Assembly (NCBI GenBank): GCA_949358305.1
Contig: OX442315.1
Span: 434,001-498,000, forward strand
Source: Strigamia acuminata
Taxonomy: Eukaryota > Arthropoda > Chilopoda > Geophilomorpha > Linotaeniidae
Direction of reading: 5' to 3'
DNA: 64,000 nucleotides
The notes under the pieces: generated by a model
Told to the model about the DNA's origin: nothing
What the model saw: only the letters and a program-made list of their open reading frames with translations
Database searches by the model: none
Program-made: the position numbers and the translations under genes
Shown here: piece after piece, positions 48,638 to 59,697 of the stretch
Position numbering within the stretch: position 1 is the stretch's first letter
Layout of the letters: each line of letters begins with the position of its first letter

Positions 48638-51600
48638 ATGAGGGAAGAGGAAATCGAGACGGCCATTAAGGTAACGAAACACAATACAAAACAGTTGAAT
48701 TAACGCCGCAAATTTGACGTTTAACTGCGCGATTAAGTCGTGCGTGCAGCCGCGTCTGGCTACCTTCGAACCTCCAACTTTCGTTCTTGATTAATGAAAA
48801 TCGTTCCGGGGAAACGAATCTATCGTCGTTTTTTTATTACGGGAAGGTTAAAATACTCGAAAAGGGTTTACGATTTGGGTTTACGAATGTTTCGGGCAAT
48901 TTGGTTGCAAATTAGTGCATAAGTGGCAGGTTTGCTTTTCTCAAGGCTAATTTCTAGGTGTCAGCCTAACGTTAACCTAGAAAAATTGTGTAATTTAAAC
49001 TTCAATTTAATTTGATTATTATTATTTTTTTTTAATAAAAATTTCCAGGTGGTGATAGTTGGAAATGGTGCAGTGGGTAAATCCAGTATGATTCAAAGAT
49101 ACTGTAAAGGAATTTTCACCAAAGACTACAAAAAGACGATCGGAGTTGATTTTCTCGAAAGACAAATCCAGTAAGTTTATAATTATTTTTATTTCATCAC
49201 AAAAACTAAGGCCGCCCGGATGCGGCGGCCGCCATTTTGCTAATTAATCAAAATCCTCTTTCCTCCGTCTAAAAAAGAAAGAAAAGACAACCGGGTCAAA
49301 AACTGAATTCATGAATACATGATTAAATGATTTTTTTAAAAAAAAATCAACACGACTAACATGTGTTTATTTTTCGTCGCCAGAGGGCGCAAAACTCACG
49401 TCACTCGTCTTAATTTATTAATAGACCCCGGATAAATGCATAAATGCATGCTTCATATACCTATTGGGCAGAATGACGGTTTACGGGCGACCCGAAAATC
49501 AAGTTTATTAAATTCAGTTCAAATGCCCAATTCCCTTCACATTAATAAAACCAGTTAAGGTGAGGTTCGCGGGGGGTCAAGCCCCCCCTTGTTAAGAAAA
49601 AAAAGAAGAAAAAACCCGTCATTATCATTAAGATTTTCGGGTCGCCCGTAAACCGTCATTTTACCGTATATTGCATATACAGCTGAAATTGGCTTATATT
49701 GCATATTTTCCGAAAATCGGAAAATAAATGCATATATTGCCATTTTTCCTGGAAAAAACGGCGATGTATGTCTCTTTTTAACGATACGTAACATGTACGC
49801 ATCAATTTTTGTCTTTTTTTTAAGACACGTATCATGTACGTATGCTTACGTTCGGAAAACCGAGGATTTCGCCAAAAACAGACACTAGGGGAAGTCACTA
49901 AATTAGTGTCTGAATAAATTTTTTTATTTTGAATATTTCAATTTTTTTTTTGCATATATTCGAATTTTTGGTGCACATTATATGCGCATATAATGAAACT
50001 TATTTTGCATATATATCCGGGGTCTATTTATTAATTTATTTTGTTTCTTATTTGACAGGCTTCACGGTGAAGATGTTCGATTGATGTTGTGGGACACGGC
50101 GGGTCAAGAGGAATTCGACGCCATTACGAAAGCTTATTACCGAGGTTAAAAAAAGAAATGGAAAATCGATTTTTATTCTATTTGTTTTATCGATTTTGTC
50201 GTTGTTTAGGAGCCCAGGCGTGCGTGCTCGCTTTCTCGACCGTGGACCGGTCGTCGTTTTTAGCGGTCGAGTCGTGGAAGAAGAAAGTGGAGGACGAATG
50301 CGGAGCCATCCCGATGGTTTTGGTGCAGAATAAAATCGATTTGATGGACCACGCCACTCTAGCGCCGTGAGAAGTCGATTTCGAGGAATTTCTGAGGAAT
50401 TTATCGATTTTTTGTTTTTTTATTTGTTTTTCAAGGGAGGAAGCGGAGCATTTGGCGCGCAAACTACGCGTTCGGTTTTACCGCGCGTCGGTCAAGGAAG
50501 ATCTGAACGTGAATGAGATTTTCCGGTATTTGGTCGACCGCTATTTTGCTCAGAGCCACAGTCTGGGCGACGAAGAAATGATACCGCAAAAATCTCTCGG
50601 TCCGAGTAAGAATTAAACGGGAAAAAAACAAAAAGCGAATAAAACGGGGAAAAAAATCGAATAAAACGGGGAAAAATCAAATAGAACGGTATAAAAATCG
50701 AATAAAACGGGGAAAAATCGAATAAAACGGACAAAAATCACATAAAACCGTATAAAAATCGAATAAAACTGGGAAAAATCGAATAAAACGATATAAAAAT
50801 CGAATAAAACGGGGAAAAATCGAATAAAACGGACAAAAATCACATAAAACCGTATAAAAATCGTATAAAACTGGGAAAAATCGAATAAAACTGGGAAAAA
50901 TTGAATAAAACGATATAAAAATCGAATAAAACGGGAAAAAATAGAATAAAACTGGGAAAAATCGAATAAAACGAATCGAATAAAACGGACAAAAAATCAC
51001 ATAAAACTGGGAAAAAATCAAATAAAACCGTATAAAAATCGAATAAAACTGTATAAAAAGCGAATAAAACGGGGAAAAATCGAATAAAACGGACAAAAAT
51101 CACAAAAAACTGGGAAAAAATCAAATAAAACGGTATAAAAAGCGAATAAAACGGGAAAAAATCACATAAAACCGTATAAAAATCGAATAAAACTGGGAAA
51201 AAAATCAAATAAAACTGTATAAAAATCGAATAAAACTGGGAAAAAATCAAATAAAACGGGGAAAATTCGAATAAAACGGACAAAAATCACATAAAACCGT
51301 ATAAAATCGAATAAAACGGTATAAAAAGCGAATAAAACGAGGAAAAATCACATAAAATCGAATAAAACGGGAAAAAATCACATAAAACCGTATAAAAATC
51401 GAATAAAACGGGAAAAAATCACATAAAACCGTATAAAAATCGAATAAAACTGGGAAAAAATCAAATAAAACGGTATAAAAAGCGAATAAAACTGGGAAAA
51501 ATCGAATAAAACTGACAAAAATCACATAAAACCGTATAAAAAGCGAATTAAACGGGGAAAAATAGAATAAAACGGGGGAAAATCACAAAATCGTCTAAAA

Positions 51601-52770
51601 ATCGAATAAAACGGACAAAAATCAAATAAAACGGTATATAAATCGAATAAAACGGGGAAAGATCGAATAAAACGGACTAAAATCACATAAAACGGGGAAA
51701 AAATTGAATAAAACGGACAAAAATCAAATAAAACGGGGGAAAAAATCACATAAAACCGTATAAAAATCGAATAAAACTGGGAAAAAATCAAATAAAACGG
51801 TATAAAAATCAAATAAAACGGTAAAAAAAGGCGAATAAAACGGTATAAAAAGCGAATAAAACTGGGAAAAATCGAATAAAACTGACAAAAATCACATAAA
51901 ACCGTATAAAAAGCGAATTAAACGGGGAAAAATAGAATAAAACGGGGGAAAATCACAAAATCGTCTAAAAATCGAATAAAACGGACAAAAATCAAATAAA
52001 ACGGTATATAAATCGAATAAAACGGGGAAAGATCGAATAAAACGGACTAAAATCACATAAAACGGGGAAAAAATTGAATAAAACTGACAAAAATCAAATA
52101 AAACGGGGGAAAAAATCACATAAAACCGTATAAAAATCGAATAAAACTGGGAAAAAATCAAACAAAACGGTATAAAAATCAAATAAAACGGTATAAAAAG
52201 CGAATAAAACTGGGAAAAATCGAATAAAACTGACAAAAATCACATAAAACCGTATAAAAAGCGAATTAAACGGGGAAAAATAGAATAAAACGGGGGAAAA
52301 TCACAAAATCGTCTAAAAATCGAATAAAACGGACAAAAATCAAATAAAACGGTATATAAATCGAATAAAACGGGGAAAGATCGAATAAAACGGACTAAAA
52401 TCACATAAAACGGGGAAAAAATTGAATAAAACGGACAAAAATCAAATAAAACGGGGGAAAAAATCACATAAAACCGTATAAAAATCGAATAAAACGGAGA
52501 AAAAATGGAATAATTTGGGGTAAAACTGGAATAAAACTTGAAAAATGTAAGAAAATATTTGTTTTTTGCGCAATTTTCCCGGAAAACATGTGAACACGAG
52601 ATGAAAAGTAATAAAAACGTGAATAATTTGTAGGTTTGTTCACCACCTCGCCCGTGCCACATCACAATTTGAAGAAGAACCACGGCACGCGAGGCACCAT
52701 CAGTCTGCAGCCGAGTCGACGCCGGACTGTCGGCAAGAAAAACGTGATGCGAAACTGTTCACTTTTATAA
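48638..52770 (+). CDS. RAB23: RAB23 small GTPase
   Basis: Exons 48638-48670, 49049-49170, 50059-50144, 50210-50366, 50436-50605 and 52634-52770, 234 residues (human 237). G1 is [13 protein letters not shown], switch I contains [15 protein letters not shown]3 is [20 protein letters not shown]4 is QNKIDL and [16 protein letters not shown] matches RAB23 in the G5 region. RAB23 is a Rab of the cilium/endosome that antagonises Hedgehog signalling. The C-terminus is CSLL, a CAAX-type box whose final Leu predicts geranylgeranylation. The start [11 protein letters not shown] fits the short family N-terminus; 50 more in-frame codons upstream are possible but not conserved. Intron 5 (2 kb) is almost entirely minisatellite and intron 2 contains a hAT-like element. 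Confidence 0.96.
49422..50026. mobile_element. hAT-like miniature element in RAB23 intron 2, with a nested inverted repeat
   Basis: Ends TAGACCCCGGATA and TATCCGGGGTCTA are perfect 13-bp inverted repeats; exact 8-bp duplication TTTATTAA at 49414-49421 and 50027-50034. Same family as 36416-36906. Inside, ATGACGGTTTACGGGCGACC (49473 on) and its inverse (ending near 49660) form a second, nested foldback of about 190 bp. Confidence 0.9.
50615..52510. repeat. Minisatellite with higher-order repeats filling RAB23 intron 5
   Basis: Roughly 90 units of 20-22 bp related to AAAAATCGAATAAAACGGGG, with variants (ACTGGG, ACGGACA, ACCGTAT). Near-identical multi-unit blocks of about 350-370 bp recur starting near 51529, 51899 and 52247, showing higher-order amplification. 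Minus-strand reading frames here are artefacts. Confidence 0.95.
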
Positions 52771-54955
52771 TTTAGAAAAACGTAGAGAAATAATGCCTTA
52801 TAAAATTTAACATGGAGTATTCGAGTGGTGGTGGTGTTGTTGTTATTGCAGCTTAATTTTCCGTCCATTTTTCACGTCCCATGACACAATGTGCGATACG
52901 AATGCGAGTTGAGTTCACCCCTAACAACATTCAATATTATATTCATTTCATTTGTTGAGCGGTCACAATTTTAATGCTTTTCTATTATTTTTATTACTGT
53001 TTTTGTATGTACGATGTGTGGAAAACAAATTAAGTGTTAATAAATTTCTATTTTGCTAATTGGAATTTGTTTTAACTCCGCTGGATTCATTACATTTGGA
53101 TCAACAGTCGATAAACGTCAAACCGCCATTGAATTTTATAGTTATCGTAATTCCAGCACAGTTGTTACCATTATACGCATTCACAACTTTACTGGAATTT
53201 ATATAAATTCAAAATTTTGATATAACGTTAATTTTAAGAATAAATCGCCCGTTTATTTGATTTAATTTCAGCAATAAAAGTGTTCGCTTCCCTTCCATCT
53301 TGGTCGAAACAAAATTGAGGCAAAATAAACTCCGACGGCGGAGATGTAACCCTCGTCCAAGATGTTACCAACAACCGATACGCGATTGTCATGGAAACGT
53401 AATCAATGTAGGCCTACGTTCGAGCGAAGTTACTAGTGGAGGTGTGCTTTTCTCCCTCGTATTTGATTTCGACTTGAAGCTGTATAAACTATTGCTGAAT
53501 TGCTGCATCGATTCAACGATCAATACGAATAAATAAATTGAGTTTGAAATTAAATAAACCAAAAAAACAACAACATCCAGTACAGTTGTGAATGGCACTT
53601 ATCTGAAATACTCACACACAAGTGTACTGGAATTAAGAAATTCCAAATTTAACCATTTTATGTTCAAAATCAGCATTTGGTTTTGCTCCCATCGATCAAA
53701 TTCAATCACAAAAGAGTTTTACACATTTGTTAATTTTAATATTAAAATAAAATGAATTCAGCATCTCGTGCAAGCGATGCGGTGAAGTTTAATGGGGGCG
53801 CTTTCGCTTTTGGTATAAACGATTGTAAACGAAATTATAAGATTATTTTTAATATTGTTCCAGACATTTTTCATCAGTTTCTTCGTAAATAATTGTGTTT
53901 TAAAGAATTTAATGAAACATAAAAGATTAAAAGGGCATTTGAATTGAATAACTTTTATTCTTCAATAAAAGATGTAGAAGTGGCGCCACTACTGCTGCAG
54001 CGGCAAATTCCTGCAATAATGGCTACAGTTCGCCAGTCAATTGTTTAATTAATTTTAATTAATTATTCTTCTCATTATATATTAAACTCGAAATTGAAAT
54101 TTTCCAGGAAACAATGGGAACGTTGAATTAAAATCACACATAAATTATTAGTCCAAATATTTGATATTTATATCGAATTTAATCAAGTCGCATTTTGACG
54201 AGTAAACATTTTCTCTTTTTCATTCCGCTATTCCTTAATCAAGAGTTGAATTTATTATTATGACCCTCGCCGAGCAGAAAATAGGCGAGATCCGAAATTC
54301 AAATCAATACGAGGGAAAAGAAAAACACACCTACGCGGCCACACGCACGACGTCACTCGCGCATAGGCCTATTCTGTATTGATCACGTTGCCATGGCGAT
54401 CGCACTGAGCTGCGCAACGGTTGGTGACATCTCGAACGGGTCCAGCCTCGCTCGGCGCGTGGCCGAGGTGAGGCCACAGGTGAGTTGAATTTTTTTCCCA
54501 CTAAATTTCAATTTAATAAACGAGGAAACATCCATTAATGCCGCTTAAATTCAAACGAAACGGCGATTTGTTAAAATAGGCGGTTGCCATGGCGACGCGG
54601 TTGTTGATGTAAGAGAAGACGTTGATTACGCGACATGTCTGGCGGATGTTTTTTTATTGGCTATAAATTCGCCGCCACTTAAATTCTCGTTTATTTTGTC
54701 AGTTTTGTAGCAGAAATGTCGAAATTTACATTTTTTAGTTATTTTTTGATTCAATTCGATAAATATTATCAAATTATCAACAACGTTTCGTTTTGTTTGA
54801 GTTGTTTTTTTAAGTTTCGGTTCGGTAATTTAATGTAGCGAATGGGAGTGCGCATGCTCGGTTCGGGGTGTGGTCAAAGTGATATTTAATGAAATAGAAT
54901 AAACAAGTGGAAGTTTATCTCATCTCATCTCGTCGTTTGATGGTTTGCAGTTGTG
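52771..54955. other. Intergenic region between RAB23 and the neurensin-like gene
   Basis: The first part is probably RAB23 3' UTR (AATAAA-type signal near 53039). An imperfect inverted repeat with AATTCCAGCACAGTTGTTA facing ACAACTTTACTGGAATT lies at 53149-53203, and a related sequence at 53577-53635. A 5' UTR exon of the next gene may end at 54480 (donor GTGAGT), spliced to the acceptor at 54950. No other gene seen; the 78-codon frame at 53300 has no support. Confidence 0.5.
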
Positions 54956-55766
54956 ATGGCGGAAGAGACGGAAAAGGAACAAAAACGGAAAGAAAATGGC
55001 GCCGATGACGACGAAGATGACTATTTCGATGCCGAGAGTGAACAAATCTTTTTAAAGGTGAGATTGTTTATAATTATTTATTTATTTATTTATTTATTTT
55101 ATTTTAAAAAACAAAATGTTGTGGGTTTTAAATAAATTGATCAAATCCGAATAGGGATCGCAAAAACGTTTACGAAAATCGCCACGGGATGCGCAGGGGA
55201 ATGCGGGATTGGCCGAAGAGAAACCGAACGACGCATGCCCGGACTACTTCGGCGTGCGGTCTTATCTCCACCACTTCTACGGCGACCGATCGTTGTCGAC
55301 GGACTCGAATCTGTACGAACCGGTCGTGGAAGACGATTTCCGCTATTTGGTCAGTCCGAAGAAACAGTATTGCGAAGTTGTGACGTCATTTTGGTGGAAA
55401 TTGGCGGTGTGGGGCGGGATCAATTTCGTCGTTCTGGGGCTGATCGCCATTTTAGTCGGCTATGTCATCCCGAAGCGTGACGTAATCATCGGACAACAAG
55501 ACGATCTCGAGATCGTCGATCGAAGCGCCGTCAAATTCAACGCGAGTTTAGATTTATGTAAATTAGTGGGTTTGATAATTTTTTGCGTCGGCGGCGCTCT
55601 GGTAATGGCCGCGCTGCTCTTCCCGGGAGCCTCGTTTCCGACCCGGGATCGTGATGACGTCAGTTTTGGCTTAAGAATGGGGAAGTTGGATCCGCGCGAT
55701 CCGACCGATATGAAAATACCCATCACGGAACAAGTGTTGGAAATTCAGCCTCGAACCGATCAATAA
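54956..55766 (+). CDS. Neurensin-like two-helix vesicle membrane protein
   Basis: Exons 54956-55057 and 55155-55766, phase 0, 237 residues. The first exon encodes a highly acidic N-terminus (ADDDEDDYFDAESEQ). The family signature YFGVRSYLHHFYGDRS lies near residue 64. Helix 1 (GGINFVVLGLIAILVGYVIP) is near 118-138 and helix 2 (LCKLVGLIIFCVGGALVMAALLF) near 167-190; between them is VDRSAVKFNASLDLCKL, matching the conserved linker of neurensins. Vertebrate neurensins (NRSN1/2) are small-vesicle proteins of neurons. It ends with an extended acidic tail containing PITEQVLEIQP. Assignment to the neurensin family is good; orthology to NRSN1 or NRSN2 cannot be decided. Confidence 0.85.
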
Positions 55767-56375
55767 AACAAATAAAATCGTAGAAATAAACGTTGATATT
55801 TAATTTATTTAGAAATAATTAAATGACAAATAAAAGTTGTTTGTTCGGTTGGTATAAAAGGTGGGGAAAGATGGCCGTCGGTTGTTATAAAAGGCGAAGA
55901 AAAATGGCGGGCGATGGTTGTTGTTGTTGTGTGCATTTTATTTCGTCCGTGGGATCAAAAATGGCCGATTATCATGTCTATTATTGAATGGGCTTCCATT
56001 ATCAATTAAATTCATCAATAAATTATTATTCTCATTTGAAATCGATCAGTTATTTTGGAAGTTTTACGTTTTCATTGTGATAAATTATATACAATATATA
56101 TATATGTTAAGAAAAATGAGAAATATTTAAAAAGGTATATTATGTATCTGTTGAATCTGTAATTAAAGAAACTCTGTGCCGTGTTGAAATATTATTTTCC
56201 GTTTTTATTCAAAAACCCACGGAACCAGCGAGGAAAGTTTTTGCCTAAACTTGTTATCGCCGCACTCCCTACTTATCCCATCACTTCTGAGAATTCATGA
56301 CGTCACAATATTTGAAAACCACCGTTGAAGAAACACGTTAAACTGCGTCACACTATTAACTTTGAAATGCGCGAT
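55767..56375. other. Intergenic region between neurensin-like gene and RRM2
   Basis: Contains two short repeats around GGTATAAAAGG and GTTATAAAAGG with ATGGCSG-like sequence (55850-55915), then AT-rich sequence. No gene visible. Confidence 0.5.
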
Positions 56376-56379
56376 TTTG

Positions 56380-56428
56380 ATTGGTTGTAATTGGCGCAAA
56401 AACTGCAAAGGAAAATCGAGCGCCAAAC
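56380..56428 (+). promoter_or_regulatory. CCAAT and paired E2F-like sites upstream of RRM2
   Basis: ATTGGTTG (inverted CCAAT) at 56380 is followed by TTGGCGCAAAA (56391-56401) and GCGCCAAA (56420-56427), two E2F-like sites in opposite orientation, 64-112 bp before the RRM2 start. This combination fits S-phase control of the ribonucleotide reductase small subunit; inferred from sequence only. Confidence 0.6.
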
Positions 56429-56491
56429 TACAACTGCTCATTTCTCTCTCGACGTCGACTGTAGCGGCCGTGTTCAAAATTCTCCGCAAAA

Positions 56492-58190
56492 ATGACGACA
56501 AAGACAACTCCCCGCAAAGCTTTGAAGGAATTAGAGAACCTCAAGATATCCGACAACAAGGAGAACTTGGTAAATTGAAAACTCAACTCAACTCAACCCA
56601 AATTCATATCGATTTTAACCAAAATTTACATTTTTTCAGGACAAACTAAAACCCGAGACGAAAGCCAAAAAGCAGGTAAATATTAAACGAAACACGAATA
56701 AATATCAGAAACCAAAATTTAAAACAAAAACGTGTATTTTTAGATCCTAAAATCGAGCGACGAAAAGAAAACAAAAACGAACAAAAACGAGGTGCGTAGA
56801 AAATAAAAATCGATTTAAAATAGCGAAACTTAAAAAAATATCCACCAGGTGGACAAACACGAAGAAGAGGAGCCGCTTTTGAAGGAAAACCCGCACAGAT
56901 TCGTCATTTTCCCGATCCAGTACCACGACGTGTGGAAAATGTACAAAAAGGCCGAAGCGTCATTCTGGACCGTCGAGGAAGTCGATTTATCCAAAGTAAA
57001 TCGATTTTAACCAAATTCAACGATATTTATTCATTTATTTCATTTCTCAGGACGTCGAAGACTGGGTGAAGCTAAAAGACGAAGAACGCGAATTTATTTC
57101 TCACATTTTGGCTTTTTTCGCCGCCAGTGACGGAATAGTGAACGAAAATTTGGTAATTTTGATCAAATCGATTATTTACACGTTTAAAATTGATTGAATC
57201 GATTATTTACACGTTTAAAATTGATTGAATCGATAATTTACACGTTTAAAATTGATTAAATCGATTATTTACACGTTTAAAATTGATTAAATTGATTATT
57301 TACACGTTTAAAATTGATTGCGTTGTTCAGGTGGAACGGTTCAGCCAGGAAGTGCAGATCCCCGAAGCGCGTTGTTTTTACGGATTCCAGATCGCCATCG
57401 AGAACATCCACTCGGAAATGTACAGTCTCCTCATCAACACGTACATCCAGGACTCGACGCAGAGAGAACACTTATTCAACGCTATCGAAACGATGCCGTG
57501 CGTGCGCAAGAAGGCGTTGTGGGCCCTCAACTGGATCGGCAACAAGACGGCCACGTTCGGCGAGCGAATCATCGCTTTCGCCGCCGTCGAAGGCATTTTC
57601 TTCTCCGGATCGTTCGCCTCGATTTTTTGGATGAAAAAACGCGGCCTAATGCCCGGATTGACGTTCAGCAACGAGTTGATCAGCAGAGACGAAGTATTTT
57701 CTTATAAAACGACGAATTAATTTAGGTTTTAATGCATTTTTGTTGGTTTTTAGGGTTTGCATTGCGATTTTGCGTGTTTGATGTTCCGGCATTTGAGGAA
57801 TAAACCGAGCGAGAAGACGATCCGGAGAATTATTTGCGACGCTGTGAGGATCGAGCAGGAGTTTCTGACCGACGCGTTACCGGTGGCGATGATCGGGATG
57901 AATTGCGGGCTCATGCGGACGTATATCGAGTTTGTCGCCGATCGTTTGTTGCTCGATTTGCAGTGCGAAAAAGTATTGCTTTTATTTTGCTTGTTTTTTT
58001 TGTTTTTTCATCGATTTTTTAATGTTTTTTTCAGGTTTATAATGTTGAGAATCCGTTTGATTTCATGGAGAATATTTCTCTGGAGGGGAAGACGAATTTT
58101 TTTGAGAAGAAGGTCGGCGAATACGCGAAATGCGGAGTCATGAATCGAACTGGTGATCAGCATGTTTTTACTCTCGACGCCTCTTTTTAA
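56492..58190 (+). CDS. RRM2: Ribonucleoside-diphosphate reductase small subunit (R2)
   Basis: Exons 56492-56569, 56640-56675, 56744-56791, 56849-56995, 57051-57152, 57331-57693, 57754-57972 and 58035-58190, all phase 0, 382 residues. Diiron ligands and the tyrosyl-radical environment are visible: [57 protein letters not shown] and [12 protein letters not shown]2 supplies the radical for dNTP synthesis by the R1/R2 complex in the cytosol. A variable, Lys-rich N-terminus is split over small exons 1-3. The C-terminal heptapeptide that docks into R1 reads FTLDASF, where FTLDADF is usual in animals. A KEN-like NKEN element in exon 1 (DNKENL) could mark APC/Cdh1-dependent turnover. Confidence 0.97.
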
Positions 58191-59480
58191 GGATCTCTTA
58201 AGGGATGATAATTGTACATTTTATTTAATTTTTCACATTAAAAAATATTTTATCGAATAAAAATTTTAAACACGAAAAAAAAGGCTTATGTATATTTCCG
58301 TGATAAGGGAGCCATTTTGTGCCGATTCTAGTATGCTTGTGAATGACATTGCAACGTAGCAGAAGTGTACTGGAACGTGTGTATTTTCTGACATTTAGTT
58401 TATTTAATTCAGCACAATAAAAAATATTTTATGGAATAAAAATTTTAAACACGAAAAAAGGTTTATTTATATTTCCGTGATAGGGGAGTCATTTTGTTGC
58501 GATTCTAGTATGCTTGTGAATGACATTGCAACGTAGCAGAAGTGTACTGGAACGTGTATATTTTCTGACATTTAGTTTATTTATTCAACTGTACTTTTAA
58601 ATAAACAAAAAAAACGTTTTCATATGAATATCAAGATGATAAATTTAGAAATAACAATGTTTTCATCGTATAATAGTATGTTTCCAGGTTGTTAATTACG
58701 ATAATACGATTCCAGTGAAGTTGTTAATGGCGTTAGTGCGATTCCAATGAAGTTGTTAATGGCGGTAGTGCGATTCCAGTGAAGTTGTTAATCGCACGCT
58801 CACGGTGTCTTAACTGTACTGAAATGTAGTTTTACCAAGAACTCGGCAGTCGTGTAATTTGTTTATTTTGTTTAATCCAACTTTTTATGAAATATCGTGA
58901 AATAATAAATAACAAATTCGAAGGATTCCGTAAAACTGCAGTAAACAAAACCTTGGAATTAATTTGAAGTGGACAAATAATGAAATCCCAGGTAAAAAAA
59001 ATCTGCAGAATTCTGCAGAAAGTTTGCCAGCAGAAAAAATTCTGCAGAAAATCTTTTTTTTTTCTGCAGAATTCTGCAGAAAAAATGCCAGCCGAAAAAA
59101 TTTGCCAGAAAATCTTTTTTCTTTGCAGAATTGTGCAGAATAATTGTACGCCAAACGAAAGGGTAGCCAATGCTGGAAATCTCGTACAGGCAAAGATTTT
59201 GGATTTCAAAATCCTTGAAATCTCATGAAATCTTGGAAATCTTGGAAATCTTTAAAATTTCATGAAATCTTTAAAATTTCATGAAATCTTGGAAATCTTA
59301 GAAATCCTGGAAATCCTGGAAATCCTAGAAATCCTGGAAATCTTATAAATTGTCTTGCTATTTGGTGTAAATTAAACTTTATTTATTTAAACTTTTTATT
59401 TAAATCTGAGACTTTGAAAATTTAAAACCATTTCGGAAAAAGTAACTATATAAGAGAAGTTATGCATCCAAATAGTATAA
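58191..59480. other. Repeat-bearing region downstream of RRM2
   Basis: A segment of about 190 bp containing GAATGACATTGCAACGTAGC is duplicated in tandem (58240-58420 and 58425-58600). A ~40-bp unit GCGATTCCAGTGAAGTTGTTAA is repeated three times at 58695-58790. Inverted TTCTGCAGAA-rich palindromes lie at 58990-59120 and a GAAATCTTGGAAATC array at 59215-59345. No gene seen. Confidence 0.7.
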
Positions 59481-59482
59481 GC

Positions 59483-59697
59483 TATACAAGCCGAGTGGAT
59501 AGAGCACTGGTCTTTAGAACAATGGTGTTGCAGGCACCACAGGAATTGATAGTGGTGTGGTAAAAACGTGTCTGAGTACTCTCATCCTGCTGGTCAGGCC
59601 TAACCTGTGGTATATGGTGGGAAAAGGTTGAAAGCTCCACATCCGGAACACATCTGAAGCCGCCCTCGGGGGGAGGGAGTGAGTTTGGGTGCTCTAC
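59483..59697 (+). repeat. tRNA-derived-SINE-like sequence
   Basis: AGCCGAGTGGATAGAGCACTGG resembles a tRNA A-box region; the following sequence is tRNA-like but has a degenerate B box, then an unrelated body (GCCGCCCTCGGGGGGAGGG). Split by the foldback element at 59698; its continuation may be 61491-61690. Low copy evidence within the window. Confidence 0.4.

Noticed and set aside
50492-52683. Many long minus-strand frames rich in Phe, Tyr, Ser and Ile across RAB23 intron 5
   Set aside because: They are translations of the 20-22-bp minisatellite; the units lack stops in these frames. No domain, start context or splice evidence.
53300-53536. 78-codon plus frame with basic N-terminus
   Set aside because: No homology recognised, no splice or promoter evidence, sits in repeat-flanked intergenic sequence.
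59483-59560. Possible functional tRNA gene
   Set aside because: A-box-like sequence is present, but there is no proper B box, no convincing cloverleaf and no terminator; better described as SINE-like.
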